Source: a virus. From it: a stretch of 30,166 nt of DNA. The stretch lies in IMG/VR virus record IMGVR_UViG_3300043435_001558, positions 1 to 30,166 of that record; one strand, written 5' to 3'. This document shows positions 1 to 5,453 of this stretch, in pieces. Under the pieces are notes generated by a model, which made no database searches, was not told the DNA's origin, and saw nothing but the letters and a program-made list of their open reading frames with translations. Position numbers and translations under genes: made by a program. The stretch's first letter is position 1. The number at the start of each line of letters is the position of its first letter.

Positions 1-1
1 A

Positions 2-109
2 GGAGAACAAGGACCTCAAGGAGAACAAGGACCTCAAGGAGAACAAGGACTTGCAGGAGAACAAGGACCTCAAGGAGAACAAGGACTTGCAGGAGCAGAT
101 GGAGCAGAT
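2..109 (+). repeat. Tandem 18-bp repeat coding for Gly-X-Y triplets
   Basis: Five consecutive 18-bp units start at 2, 20, 38, 56 and 74. Three read GGAGAACAAGGACCTCAA and two (38 and 74) are a variant ending ACTTGCA. Two 9-bp units GGAGCAGAT follow at 92 and 101. Each 18-mer encodes GEQGPQ or GEQGLA. Units are nearly identical at DNA level, including third positions, which points to recent expansion by slippage or recombination rather than only protein-level selection. The array probably continues to the left of the window. Confidence 0.95.
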
Positions 110-505
110 GGAGTTTCAATAACTCAAAGTGGAATTACAACAGTTGTAACAGGCACAGGTACAGAATTAGACCCTTATATTGTAGAGGCGATAAACCTAC
201 AAAAAACAATAAGTACATTCCCATATACATTAACAAGTGCTGATGATAAATACACTATTTTTATAAATAATGGGTCTAGCGATGTAGTTATAAATGTGCC
301 AAATGGATTAATAAGTAATTTTTCAGCAGTATTTATTCAGGAAGGAACAGGAATTATAACAATACAAGAGTCAGGAACAGCTTTATTATTATATCCTTCT
401 ACAACTTTACAAAATATTATAAAAGGTCAATATTATTGGGCTATGGTTGAAAAAAGAACAACAACAGACACTTATTATTTATTAGGAAGTCTATTACCTG
501 TATAA
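2..505 (+). CDS. Collagen-like tail fibre protein, 3' part (5' end outside window)
   Basis: The open frame enters from the left edge with no start codon in the window and ends at a TAA at 503-505, giving the last 167 residues. The first 36 or so residues are perfect Gly-X-Y triplets (GEQGPQ, GEQGLA, GADGAD), the collagen-like pattern that phage fibres use to form trimeric shafts. After it comes a Thr/Ile/Val-rich, beta-prone C-terminal region of about 130 residues ending YYLLGSLLPV, probably a trimerising or receptor-binding tip. Such proteins sit on the outside of virions as tail or head fibres. An apparent GTG start at 296 lies inside this frame and is not the real start. The next gene begins two bases after the stop, so the two are probably co-translated. 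The collagen-like fragment is clear; the exact attachment site on the virion is inferred. Confidence 0.85.
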   Translation, partial: GEQGPQGEQGPQGEQGLAGEQGPQGEQGLAGADGADGVSITQSGITTVVTGTGTELDPYIVEAINLQKTISTFPYTLTSADDKYTIFINNGSSDVVINVPNGLISNFSAVFIQEGTGIITIQESGTALLLYPSTTLQNIIKGQYYWAMVEKRTTTDTYYLLGSLLPV

Positions 506-507
506 TT

Positions 508-840
508 ATGCTTTGGAAATATAAGAAATGCTATCAAGAAACTAATGAAGAAACAGAAATACCTGTGGCTGGAATTTATTACGGATTAGTAAGTGATACC
601 ACAGATATTGAAGATTCTAACTCTTGTAATAATTTAGAATTAAATAGCGTGGTATATGTACAAGAGCAAAATCCTGGATTTTTTACGATTGGAGATATTG
701 TTTATACAGATATATCTGCAACAATTCCTTTAATAGGCAATGGGGAATATTATAAAATAAAAGCAATCAATACAGCCACAAGAATAGTAACTATTGATTC
801 TTTAGGTACTATAACTAGTATAACACTTACGTGTATATAA
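508..840 (+). CDS. Small unknown protein following the fibre gene
   Basis: This 110-residue protein begins two bases after the fibre stop codon. I do not recognise a specific family. The sequence is beta-rich, with a GDIVYTD stretch, a central YYKIKAINTATR segment and an end reading ITSITLTCI. That resembles small SH3-like or Ig-like add-on domains found in phage structural proteins, and a comparable GD-x-V...LTL pattern occurs near the C terminus of the nozzle protein of this phage (about residues 1380-1435). Position directly after a fibre gene suggests a fibre-associated or assembly role, but this is inference from context. Three Cys residues (C8, C40 and C109) are present. Confidence 0.6.
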   Translation: MLWKYKKCYQETNEETEIPVAGIYYGLVSDTTDIEDSNSCNNLELNSVVYVQEQNPGFFTIGDIVYTDISATIPLIGNGEYYKIKAINTATRIVTIDSLGTITSITLTCI

Positions 841-859
841 AAAAAATAATATCAATATA

Positions 860-913
860 ATGAGTAATCTAGTAATAAGAGTATTCGTATTCAAGAAATC
901 TGTAAAATGTTAA
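860..913 (+). CDS. Possible 17-residue leader ORF overlapping the next start
   Basis: An ATG at 860 opens a short frame (MSNLVIRVFVFKKSVKC) whose TAA at 911-913 overlaps the ATG of the next gene at 907. It lies in an otherwise empty 66-bp gap. The overlap would allow translational coupling by re-initiation. There is no independent support such as a clear ribosome binding site, so it may be chance; AT-rich gaps often contain ORFs of this size. Confidence 0.2.
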   Translation: MSNLVIRVFVFKKSVKC

Positions 914-1179
914 ACGAAAACGAAATTAGAAAAGTATCGGTTGCAAGAGCTATACTTATAGAAAACGAAGATGGCACAACAACTGAAAAGTCGTTAAATC
1001 TCATTGTGGGAGTAGAGCATACAATCTACATAGATAACCAAAGAATTAAAAGAAGAATCTGTAATATTGAGGAAACAAAAAATCACGTTCTAATTTATTT
1101 AGAAGATGGTTCCGCAAGTCAGTTATGGAAAAAACTTCCTAAAAACGATCAAACATCAATTGAATACAAAATCGATTAA
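907..1179 (+). CDS. Hypothetical 90-residue protein
   Basis: A charged 90-residue protein with no signal peptide or membrane segment. It begins MLNENEIRKVSVAR and ends IEYKID, and reads as alternating short beta strands (ILIENEDG, HTIYIDNQ, VLIYLEDG). I do not recognise a family. It sits five bases upstream of the GroES-like gene at 1185 and is therefore probably expressed with it. Base composition and codon use match the neighbours. It could be a small virion or assembly factor; no function is claimed. Confidence 0.65.
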   Translation: MLNENEIRKVSVARAILIENEDGTTTEKSLNLIVGVEHTIYIDNQRIKRRICNIEETKNHVLIYLEDGSASQLWKKLPKNDQTSIEYKID

Positions 1180-1184
1180 ATCTT

Positions 1185-1751
1185 ATGCAATTAACTTCAC
1201 CATTTAAAATAGGAATTACACCAAAAGAAGGGCAACAATATGTTAATGAATTAAAAGTAGGTAATACTGAATTGGTAGTAAATACTTCTATTGAAGATGC
1301 AGTTGACGTACAAAGAATAGGAACTGTAATTTCTTTGCCATTCCATTATCAAGGAGAATTAAAAGTAGGTGATGACGTAGTTATTCACCACAACGTATTT
1401 AGAATTACTTATAACGACAAAGGTATTCCAATGCAGTCTGATTTTCATTTTAAAGATGAAGTATTCTTTATTCCAGAAGATTTGATTTATATGTATATCC
1501 GAGATGGTAGAATTAACGCATACAATGATAACGTTTTTGTAGAACCAATTCATTACGAAGATTATTGGGAAGGACAAAAACTTTTAGAAAGACAAGGAGT
1601 TGTAAAATTCACTAATGAAAAGTTATTGAAAGTTGGAGTTCTTGAAAATACCAAGATACATTTCAGAAAATTCTGCGAGTATTCATTTCATATTTTCGGA
1701 ATGCATTTGTACAAAATGAAAAATGATAGAATTTTAGCAATACTTGAATAG
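1185..1751 (+). CDS. GroES-like co-chaperonin, apparently a tandem two-domain form
   Basis: The 188-residue product looks like two GroES-type beta-barrel domains in a row. Domain 1 (about residues 5-105) has a GxVISLP strand at 46-52, GELKVGDDVVIH at 57-68 (the GroES VKVGDxV motif) and a closing strand FFIPEDLIYMYI at 94-105, comparable to GroES 'LIMREDDILAVI'. Domain 2 (about 113-188) opens DNVFVEPI like the GroES N terminus, continues KIHFRKFCEYSFHIFGMHLY (156-175) and ends KMKNDRILAILE, close to the classic GroES C-terminal end. GroES is normally about 95 residues, so the length fits a duplication. Phage co-chaperonins such as T4 gp31 work with host GroEL to fold the coat protein, so a role in folding the major capsid protein or large tail proteins is plausible. 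The similarity is from memory of the GroES pattern; the fold needs checking. Confidence 0.65.
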   Translation: MQLTSPFKIGITPKEGQQYVNELKVGNTELVVNTSIEDAVDVQRIGTVISLPFHYQGELKVGDDVVIHHNVFRITYNDKGIPMQSDFHFKDEVFFIPEDLIYMYIRDGRINAYNDNVFVEPIHYEDYWEGQKLLERQGVVKFTNEKLLKVGVLENTKIHFRKFCEYSFHIFGMHLYKMKNDRILAILE

Positions 1752-1758
1752 TTTTCAT

Positions 1759-1766
1759 TATATTTG
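1759..1766 (+). promoter_or_regulatory. Candidate Bacteroidota -7 promoter element (TATATTTG)
   Basis: TATATTTG matches the TAnnTTTG -7 consensus and lies 31 bases before the ATG at 1798, just after the preceding stop codon. No good TTG -33 element is present at the expected distance, so strength is uncertain. It would drive the small structural gene at 1798. Confidence 0.5.
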
Positions 1767-1797
1767 TACTTTAATCATTAACTAAAAACAGAAGGTT

Positions 1798-2118
1798 ATG
1801 TCAGTAAGAAGAATCAAAGAAGTTACTCAGGCTACATCTAAAACCACAGCTGTTACATTTAGCGGATATGAAGCTATTGTTACAACAGTTGCCTTAACAG
1901 ATGCCGCTGCAGGAGAGTTTGAATTTACAATCAACAACGACAAAATTCAAACAAAATCGGTAATTATGGTAACTCCTATTTATGCAGGAGCAGGTTACCC
2001 AACCGCTATTTTAAAATCGCAAACAAAAGGTTCTTGCGTAGTAAGAGTTAGAAATAATCACGCTTCAGCAGCCTTAAACGCATTGATGAAAATCCAATTT
2101 GGATTAGTACACAACTAA
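1798..2118 (+). CDS. Small virion-associated protein (TQATSKTTAVT family)
   Basis: The 106-residue product has the pattern of a small phage beta-sandwich family seen near head genes in many tailed phages. It has VTQATSKTTAVTFSGYEAIVTTVA near residues 9-32, a central FTINNDKIQTKSVIMVTPIY, and a final strand IQFGLVHN. Members are usually virion decoration, head-fibre or fibre-associated proteins; the precise role here is inferred. The gene is a single-gene unit, with a -7 element at 1759 and a strong terminator 23 bases after its stop. That isolation suggests it is made at a level different from its neighbours, as expected for an abundant surface protein. Confidence 0.6.
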   Translation: MSVRRIKEVTQATSKTTAVTFSGYEAIVTTVALTDAAAGEFEFTINNDKIQTKSVIMVTPIYAGAGYPTAILKSQTKGSCVVRVRNNHASAALNALMKIQFGLVHN

Positions 2119-2141
2119 AAGTTTTTTTCATTCATGTTTAG

Positions 2142-2178
2142 AACCGCTTTGATGCCATTTTCAAAGCGGTTTTTTTTA
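2142..2178 (+). terminator. Strong intrinsic terminator
   Basis: An 11-bp perfect stem, AACCGCTTTGA (2142-2152) with TCAAAGCGGTT (2161-2171), and an 8-base loop is followed by a run of T to 2177. It ends the unit for the 1798 gene. The terminase promoter begins about 14 bases later. Confidence 0.95.
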
Positions 2179-2191
2179 TTTGTTATTTTTG

Positions 2192-2199
2192 TATCTTTG
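2192..2199 (+). promoter_or_regulatory. Terminase promoter, -7 element TATCTTTG
   Basis: The octamer TATCTTTG fits the Bacteroidota -7 consensus and lies 20 bases before the terminase ATG, with a T-rich tract upstream. The implied transcription start about 7 nt downstream leaves a leader of only about 13 nt. The same octamer precedes four other units in this window. Confidence 0.75.
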
Positions 2200-2219
2200 A
2201 CAATATAAATTAAATTCAA

Positions 2220-4868
2220 ATGAAAAATTTAAGTTCCGATATAGAAATCGCAATAAATAATTCTCTTACAGGGCTTACAAAAGAAATTGATATTCTTTCG
2301 GTAGATGATGAAAAACTTGAAAGACTTGTAAAATCAAGACAAGATTCATTTTCATCTATAAAAGAAATGTTAGGTATTTGGCAAAACTCACCAAATGCTC
2401 CAAGAGAAGATAAATTAGTTAAATACACTCAAAAACTAATACAAGCAGGAAACACAAGTGCTAATATCTTACGTTCTGCCTTAATTAAAGAAATTGACTT
2501 TGATGATTTAGACCCAGAGAAGTATGGTGCTGCAATTAAGTCAAAACCTGTAATTTACCGAGCAATTAATGAAATAGATTCAGGTATTAAAATATTAGAA
2601 CGACAAATAGAAAGTAAAACTCTTAATTTTAAAGAACAAGAATTTAAACCTGGTTATCCTGAAAGATTTGCAAACCAAGAGTTTTACCCAACAAAAGACT
2701 ATTACAAAGAATGGTATGATTCTGAAAACGATGCTATCATAATTGATCCAAAAGGTACAAAAGGCGAAATGATCACGCTTGATGGATTAAAAATTTGGCT
2801 TCCGCAACCACCTAAAAATAAAAAAGAAATTCTATTTAGTAAACTTCCTGAGGAAGAGCTACATTGGAGAAGACAAGAAATGCCAAAAGGTTTAACTCCC
2901 GATAATGAAGAGGAATATGCTGATTACATTTTAGAAGAGTTCAGAAGAAGAAGAGAAGGTTTGTGGTTTATGAATAATGGAAAACCTATTTGGGTTACTC
3001 CGGCTCATTATATGGGATTGCAATGGGACCAAATGTTAGAAACAGGTGGTTATAAAGACTTCCGTTGGGCGCAATGTCAAATGTATTATCACGCATTAGC
3101 TTGTATTGTAGATAGGCGTAGTGTTGGTGAAATATTCGTAAAAGGTCGTCGTACCGGATTTACAGAAATGGCTTTAGACCATATTGTTCAAGACTCTACT
3201 TCTATTAAAAATAAAGCTTTTGGTATTACATCAAAAACAGAAGCCGATGCTGTAAAGGCGTTTACAAAATATTCTTATGCGGTTCGAAACTTACCTTTCT
3301 TTTTCCAACCTGTAGTAAAAGGTAAAATTGACGATGTTAAAAAAATGGAGTTTGGAAAACCTTCCGATAATACAAAAACAGCAAAACAAAAAAGAGATAC
3401 TTCTACTAATGACTATTTGAATGTTATTGTAGATTATAGAGCAACCGCCACGCTTGCTTATGACTCTATTGCTATGAAAATGTATTTAGGAGATGAAGCA
3501 GGGAAATGGGAAAGACCAAACAACTATATTGACCATTGGACTAACATCAAGCCAACTATGGTGCAGGGTGGGTCTATTGTTGGTAAAGCATTAATCGGTT
3601 CCACATTAAATCCATTAGATAAAGGGGGTAGTGAATTTCAAACACTATACTATGGTTCAAATGTGAAAAATCGTGATGAAAATGGTGAAACCGCAACAGG
3701 TCTTTATAGTTTTTTCTTGCCGGCACACAAAAATTACGAAAGATTTACTGATAAATACGGATATTGTAGAGAGGTTTTAAATCCAGGAGAAAGTTTTGAA
3801 AATGCTCAAGGTGAAATTCAAACACAAGGTGCTTTACAATACTTAGAAACAAAGTTTAAAGCTGCACGTTCAATGGGAGCCAAAGCATATAATAACACGC
3901 GAAGACTTGACCCTATCACAATCGAAGATGCATTTAGAGATGAACTACAAAGCCAATTATTTGACGTAGAAAAAATCAACGACCAAATAGCGTACAACCG
4001 AAGTAATAATATTGAACAAACATTAGTTTCGGGTAATTTTCATTGGAAAGATGGAGTGAAATTTGGTGAAGTAATTTGGAAGCCTTGTGATAATGGTAGA
4101 TTTTTATTGTCATGGATTCCAGAACCAGAAAATAGAAATAAATGGGTTGAAAAAAGTGTATTTGGATATAAGACGAAATGTCCTGTAAATACTATTCAAG
4201 GTTCATTAGCGAGTGACCCTTATGATAAAGATGCGGTAGTAGATTCTAAATTAGTAAGTACAGAACAAGGAGTTCAGCAAAGTTTAGGTTCGCGTGGAGC
4301 AATTCATGGAATGTTAGGATTTAATATTTCCAATGCGCCAAGTAATTATTTCTTTTTAGAATACATTTGCCGACCAAAAGATGCTGAAACTTTCTATGAA
4401 GATGCGTTAATGGCTTGTATCTTTTATTCGATGCCGATATTAATCGAGAACAACAAACAAATGATGCTTGATTATTTCTTTAGAAACGGATATAGAGGAT
4501 ATTCTACTACAAGATTTGACAAAGATATTAACCGACTTTCTGCTGATGAGAAAAAGTATGGTGGTATGCCTAACTCCTCACAAAACATGATTAACGCACA
4601 TTGGACTGCATTAGAATCATATATTAATAAATACGTTGGTAAATATGAAGTGACAGATGGTGAAACACCAATTAGAGAAGTTGGAGAAATTGGAAGTATG
4701 CCATTTAATAAAACTTTGTATGATTGGTTAAGATTTGACCCTAAAAAACGTACTGATTATGATGCTTCTATTAGTTCAGGACTTGCAATTATGGCTGTAA
4801 ATCAGTTTTTATACAAGCCAAAAGAAGAAAAACGAACACAAGTTTTAAGATTTAAACAATATAGATAA
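2220..4868 (+). CDS. terL: Terminase large subunit (packaging ATPase and nuclease)
   Basis: An 882-residue terminase large subunit, which pumps genome DNA into the prohead through the portal and cuts concatemers. The ATPase part has a variant Walker A, KGRRTGFT at residues 308-315, with Phe where most P-loops have Lys, as in the 'RQxGFT' type of terminase. Walker B is MYLGDEAG with D425 and E426. The RNase H-like nuclease has ASDPYD with D666, a central segment around 726-755 with SMPILIENN and YFFRNGYRGY, and a C-terminal DYDASISSG with D846 and D848. About 200-230 residues before the core form an N-terminal extension that may replace small-subunit or docking functions; no separate small terminase gene is seen. 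At 882 residues it is longer than most terminases (about 450-750). It has its own promoter and is followed by a hairpin at 4936. Confidence 0.95.
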   Translation: MKNLSSDIEIAINNSLTGLTKEIDILSVDDEKLERLVKSRQDSFSSIKEMLGIWQNSPNAPREDKLVKYTQKLIQAGNTSANILRSALIKEIDFDDLDPEKYGAAIKSKPVIYRAINEIDSGIKILERQIESKTLNFKEQEFKPGYPERFANQEFYPTKDYYKEWYDSENDAIIIDPKGTKGEMITLDGLKIWLPQPPKNKKEILFSKLPEEELHWRRQEMPKGLTPDNEEEYADYILEEFRRRREGLWFMNNGKPIWVTPAHYMGLQWDQMLETGGYKDFRWAQCQMYYHALACIVDRRSVGEIFVKGRRTGFTEMALDHIVQDSTSIKNKAFGITSKTEADAVKAFTKYSYAVRNLPFFFQPVVKGKIDDVKKMEFGKPSDNTKTAKQKRDTSTNDYLNVIVDYRATATLAYDSIAMKMYLGDEAGKWERPNNYIDHWTNIKPTMVQGGSIVGKALIGSTLNPLDKGGSEFQTLYYGSNVKNRDENGETATGLYSFFLPAHKNYERFTDKYGYCREVLNPGESFENAQGEIQTQGALQYLETKFKAARSMGAKAYNNTRRLDPITIEDAFRDELQSQLFDVEKINDQIAYNRSNNIEQTLVSGNFHWKDGVKFGEVIWKPCDNGRFLLSWIPEPENRNKWVEKSVFGYKTKCPVNTIQGSLASDPYDKDAVVDSKLVSTEQGVQQSLGSRGAIHGMLGFNISNAPSNYFFLEYICRPKDAETFYEDALMACIFYSMPILIENNKQMMLDYFFRNGYRGYSTTRFDKDINRLSADEKKYGGMPNSSQNMINAHWTALESYINKYVGKYEVTDGETPIREVGEIGSMPFNKTLYDWLRFDPKKRTDYDASISSGLAIMAVNQFLYKPKEEKRTQVLRFKQYR

Positions 4869-4874
4869 TTTTTA

Positions 4875-4882
4875 TATATTTG
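4875..4882 (+). promoter_or_regulatory. Candidate -7 element (TATATTTG) for a small RNA
   Basis: TATATTTG lies just after the terminase stop codon, but no ORF follows within reach. What follows is a hairpin and, about 50 bases on, a terminator hairpin. No TTG is present at the -33 distance, so this is only a candidate. It would start a short transcript near 4889. Confidence 0.4.
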
Positions 4883-4888
4883 CATACC

Positions 4889-4965
4889 ATCACTTAAAAT
4901 AGAATTTTAAGTCCGACTTTTAAAGTTTCAAAAACAAAGCCTATCATTACGATAGGCTTTTCCGT
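4889..4965 (+). ncRNA. Candidate small RNA of about 75-80 nt between terminase and portal genes
   Basis: Between the TATATTTG element at 4875 and the terminator hairpin at 4936-4960 lies a short segment with no credible coding frame. Its 5' part forms a perfect 7-bp hairpin, CTTAAAA (4893-4899) with TTTTAAG (4905-4911) and loop TAGAA. The 3' part is the terminator stem. Promoter-hairpin-terminator spacing fits a small independent RNA, but the same hairpins could simply be the 3' untranslated end of the terminase message. No known RNA family is recognised. Confidence 0.3.
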
Positions 4966-4966
4966 T
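4936..4966 (+). terminator. Intrinsic terminator after terL and the candidate small RNA
   Basis: A 10-bp perfect stem, AAAGCCTATC (4936-4945) with GATAGGCTTT (4951-4960), and loop ATTAC is followed by a modest T-rich tail (TCCGTTTT). The U-tract is interrupted, so termination may be incomplete. Confidence 0.75.
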
Positions 4967-5040
4967 TTGAAGAATGAAAACTCAAAATCTTTAACGTTTT
5001 AATTATTTAAGTTGTTGGTCGCAACTTTCGTTGAAATAAT

Positions 5041-5066
5041 AAAAACCCACTACTTTAAGTAGAATT
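5041..5066 (-). terminator. Candidate minus-strand terminator of the tRNA-like RNA
   Basis: Read on the minus strand, a small hairpin with a CTAC/GTAG core (plus-strand 5050-5062, possibly extended by an outer CCA/TGG pairing) is followed directly by GGTTTTTATT at the low-coordinate side. The stem is short, so strength is moderate. It lies about 40 bases past the end of the closed RNA structure, in the right place to end it. Confidence 0.45.
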
Positions 5067-5104
5067 TGGTAATTTGATTGGATGTTATCGATTTTCAAGT
5101 TTTG

Positions 5105-5263
5105 ACCGAATGACAAGACTCGAACTTGTATGTTGGCTATTATTTAGCTCTCGTTTAAACCAACTCACGAGAAATACTTAGCGTTTGCATCTCTTTGTTA
5201 CAACCCAAATTGTAATTTACCCAATTTACATTTCAATTGGAATGCTATTCCGCCACATTCGGT
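5105..5263 (-). ncRNA. Structured RNA with tRNA-like acceptor/T-arm and internal hairpins (novel candidate)
   Basis: On the minus strand an 8-bp closing helix, ACCGAATG at the 5' end (5263-5256) with CATTCGGT at the 3' end (5112-5105), is directly abutted on its 3' side by a perfect T-arm: stem ACAAG/CTTGT with loop TTCGAGT (5129-5113), matching the tRNA T-loop rule TTCRANY. In true tRNAs the T-stem and acceptor abut in just this way. The roughly 125 nt inside fold into hairpins at 5239-5251, 5221-5240, 5198-5215 and a long imperfect one at 5136-5182, in place of normal D and anticodon arms. The loop of the last one (GTTGG) can pair with CCAAC just 3' of it, a possible pseudoknot. Enclosed length is 159 nt, too long for a tRNA. 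The layout recalls tmRNA, but no tag reading frame or tmRNA signature is found. A minus-strand promoter (5348-5376) and terminator (5041-5066) flank it, implying a transcript of about 300 nt. Function unknown. Confidence 0.55.
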
Positions 5264-5272
5264 TTTCTGATT

Positions 5273-5290
5273 TTACCAATACTTTTTCAT
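5273..5290 (-). CDS. Possible five-codon leader peptide (MKKYW) of the structured RNA
   Basis: Upstream of the closed RNA structure on the same strand there is ATG AAA AAG TAT TGG TAA after an A-rich stretch that resembles the translation leaders used elsewhere in this phage. It ends ten bases before the closing helix begins. It may be chance; if translated, it could couple ribosome position to folding of the RNA. Confidence 0.15.
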   Translation of the reverse strand: MKKYW

Positions 5291-5347
5291 AATTTTAATT
5301 TTTTAAGTTAATGTTTTTTTTACAATTGTTTGTTTTTATCTTGAACT

Positions 5348-5376
5348 CAAAGGTAATACAAATATTTAATTTTCAA
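5348..5376 (-). promoter_or_regulatory. Minus-strand promoter, TTG-N18-TACCTTTG
   Basis: On the minus strand a TTG (5376-5374) is followed after 18 bases by TACCTTTG (5355-5348), a full match to the bipartite Bacteroidota promoter (TTG, about 19 nt, TAnnTTTG). It points away from the portal gene toward the tRNA-like RNA and implies a start near 5341. It is one of only two sites in the window with both boxes at proper spacing. Confidence 0.6.
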
Positions 5377-5425
5377 ATATGTATAGAAAAATAATATGAA
5401 ATTAACAAGTACTATAAATTTTTTC

Positions 5426-5433
5426 TATCTTTG
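5426..5433 (+). promoter_or_regulatory. Portal promoter, -7 element TATCTTTG
   Basis: TATCTTTG lies 20 bases before the portal ATG, the same spacing as at the terminase gene, and is preceded by an ATAAATTTTTTC tract like that at 8911 and 11523. No TTG is found at -33. Confidence 0.75.
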
Positions 5434-5453
5434 TTTTAAAATTCACGTTTACT

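Larger units (their letters stand above)
4967..5425. other. Remainder of the gene-free region between terL and portal
   Basis: No credible protein gene is seen on either strand across 4869-5453. Besides the RNA elements listed separately, there is a 6-bp hairpin AAGTTG/CAACTT (5009-5014 with 5022-5027, loop TTGGTCG). The sequence is otherwise A/T-rich. For a phage whose other genes are packed within tens of bases, nearly 590 non-coding bases is unusual. Confidence 0.7.

Noticed and set aside
2-109. CRISPR-like repeats
   Set aside because: The units are contiguous without spacers and are in frame as Gly-X-Y codons, so they are coding tandem repeats.
296-505. Separate 69-residue gene starting at GTG 296
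   Set aside because: The frame is open from the window edge through the collagen-like repeats, so 296 is an internal codon of the fibre gene.
5105-5263. Canonical tRNA gene on the minus strand
   Set aside because: The acceptor and T-arm are good, but the enclosed length is 159 nt, no 7-base anticodon loop with U33 can be placed, and the D-like arm is far from the 5' acceptor strand.
5105-5263. Group I intron in a tRNA gene
   Set aside because: No P, Q, R, S core elements were found and the insert of about 75-85 nt is far too short for a group I intron.
5041-5376. Standard tmRNA (ssrA)
   Set aside because: The layout is suggestive, but there is no conserved 5' GGGGCTGA-type sequence, no alanine tag frame ending in a stop, and it is about 200 nt shorter than bacterial tmRNA.
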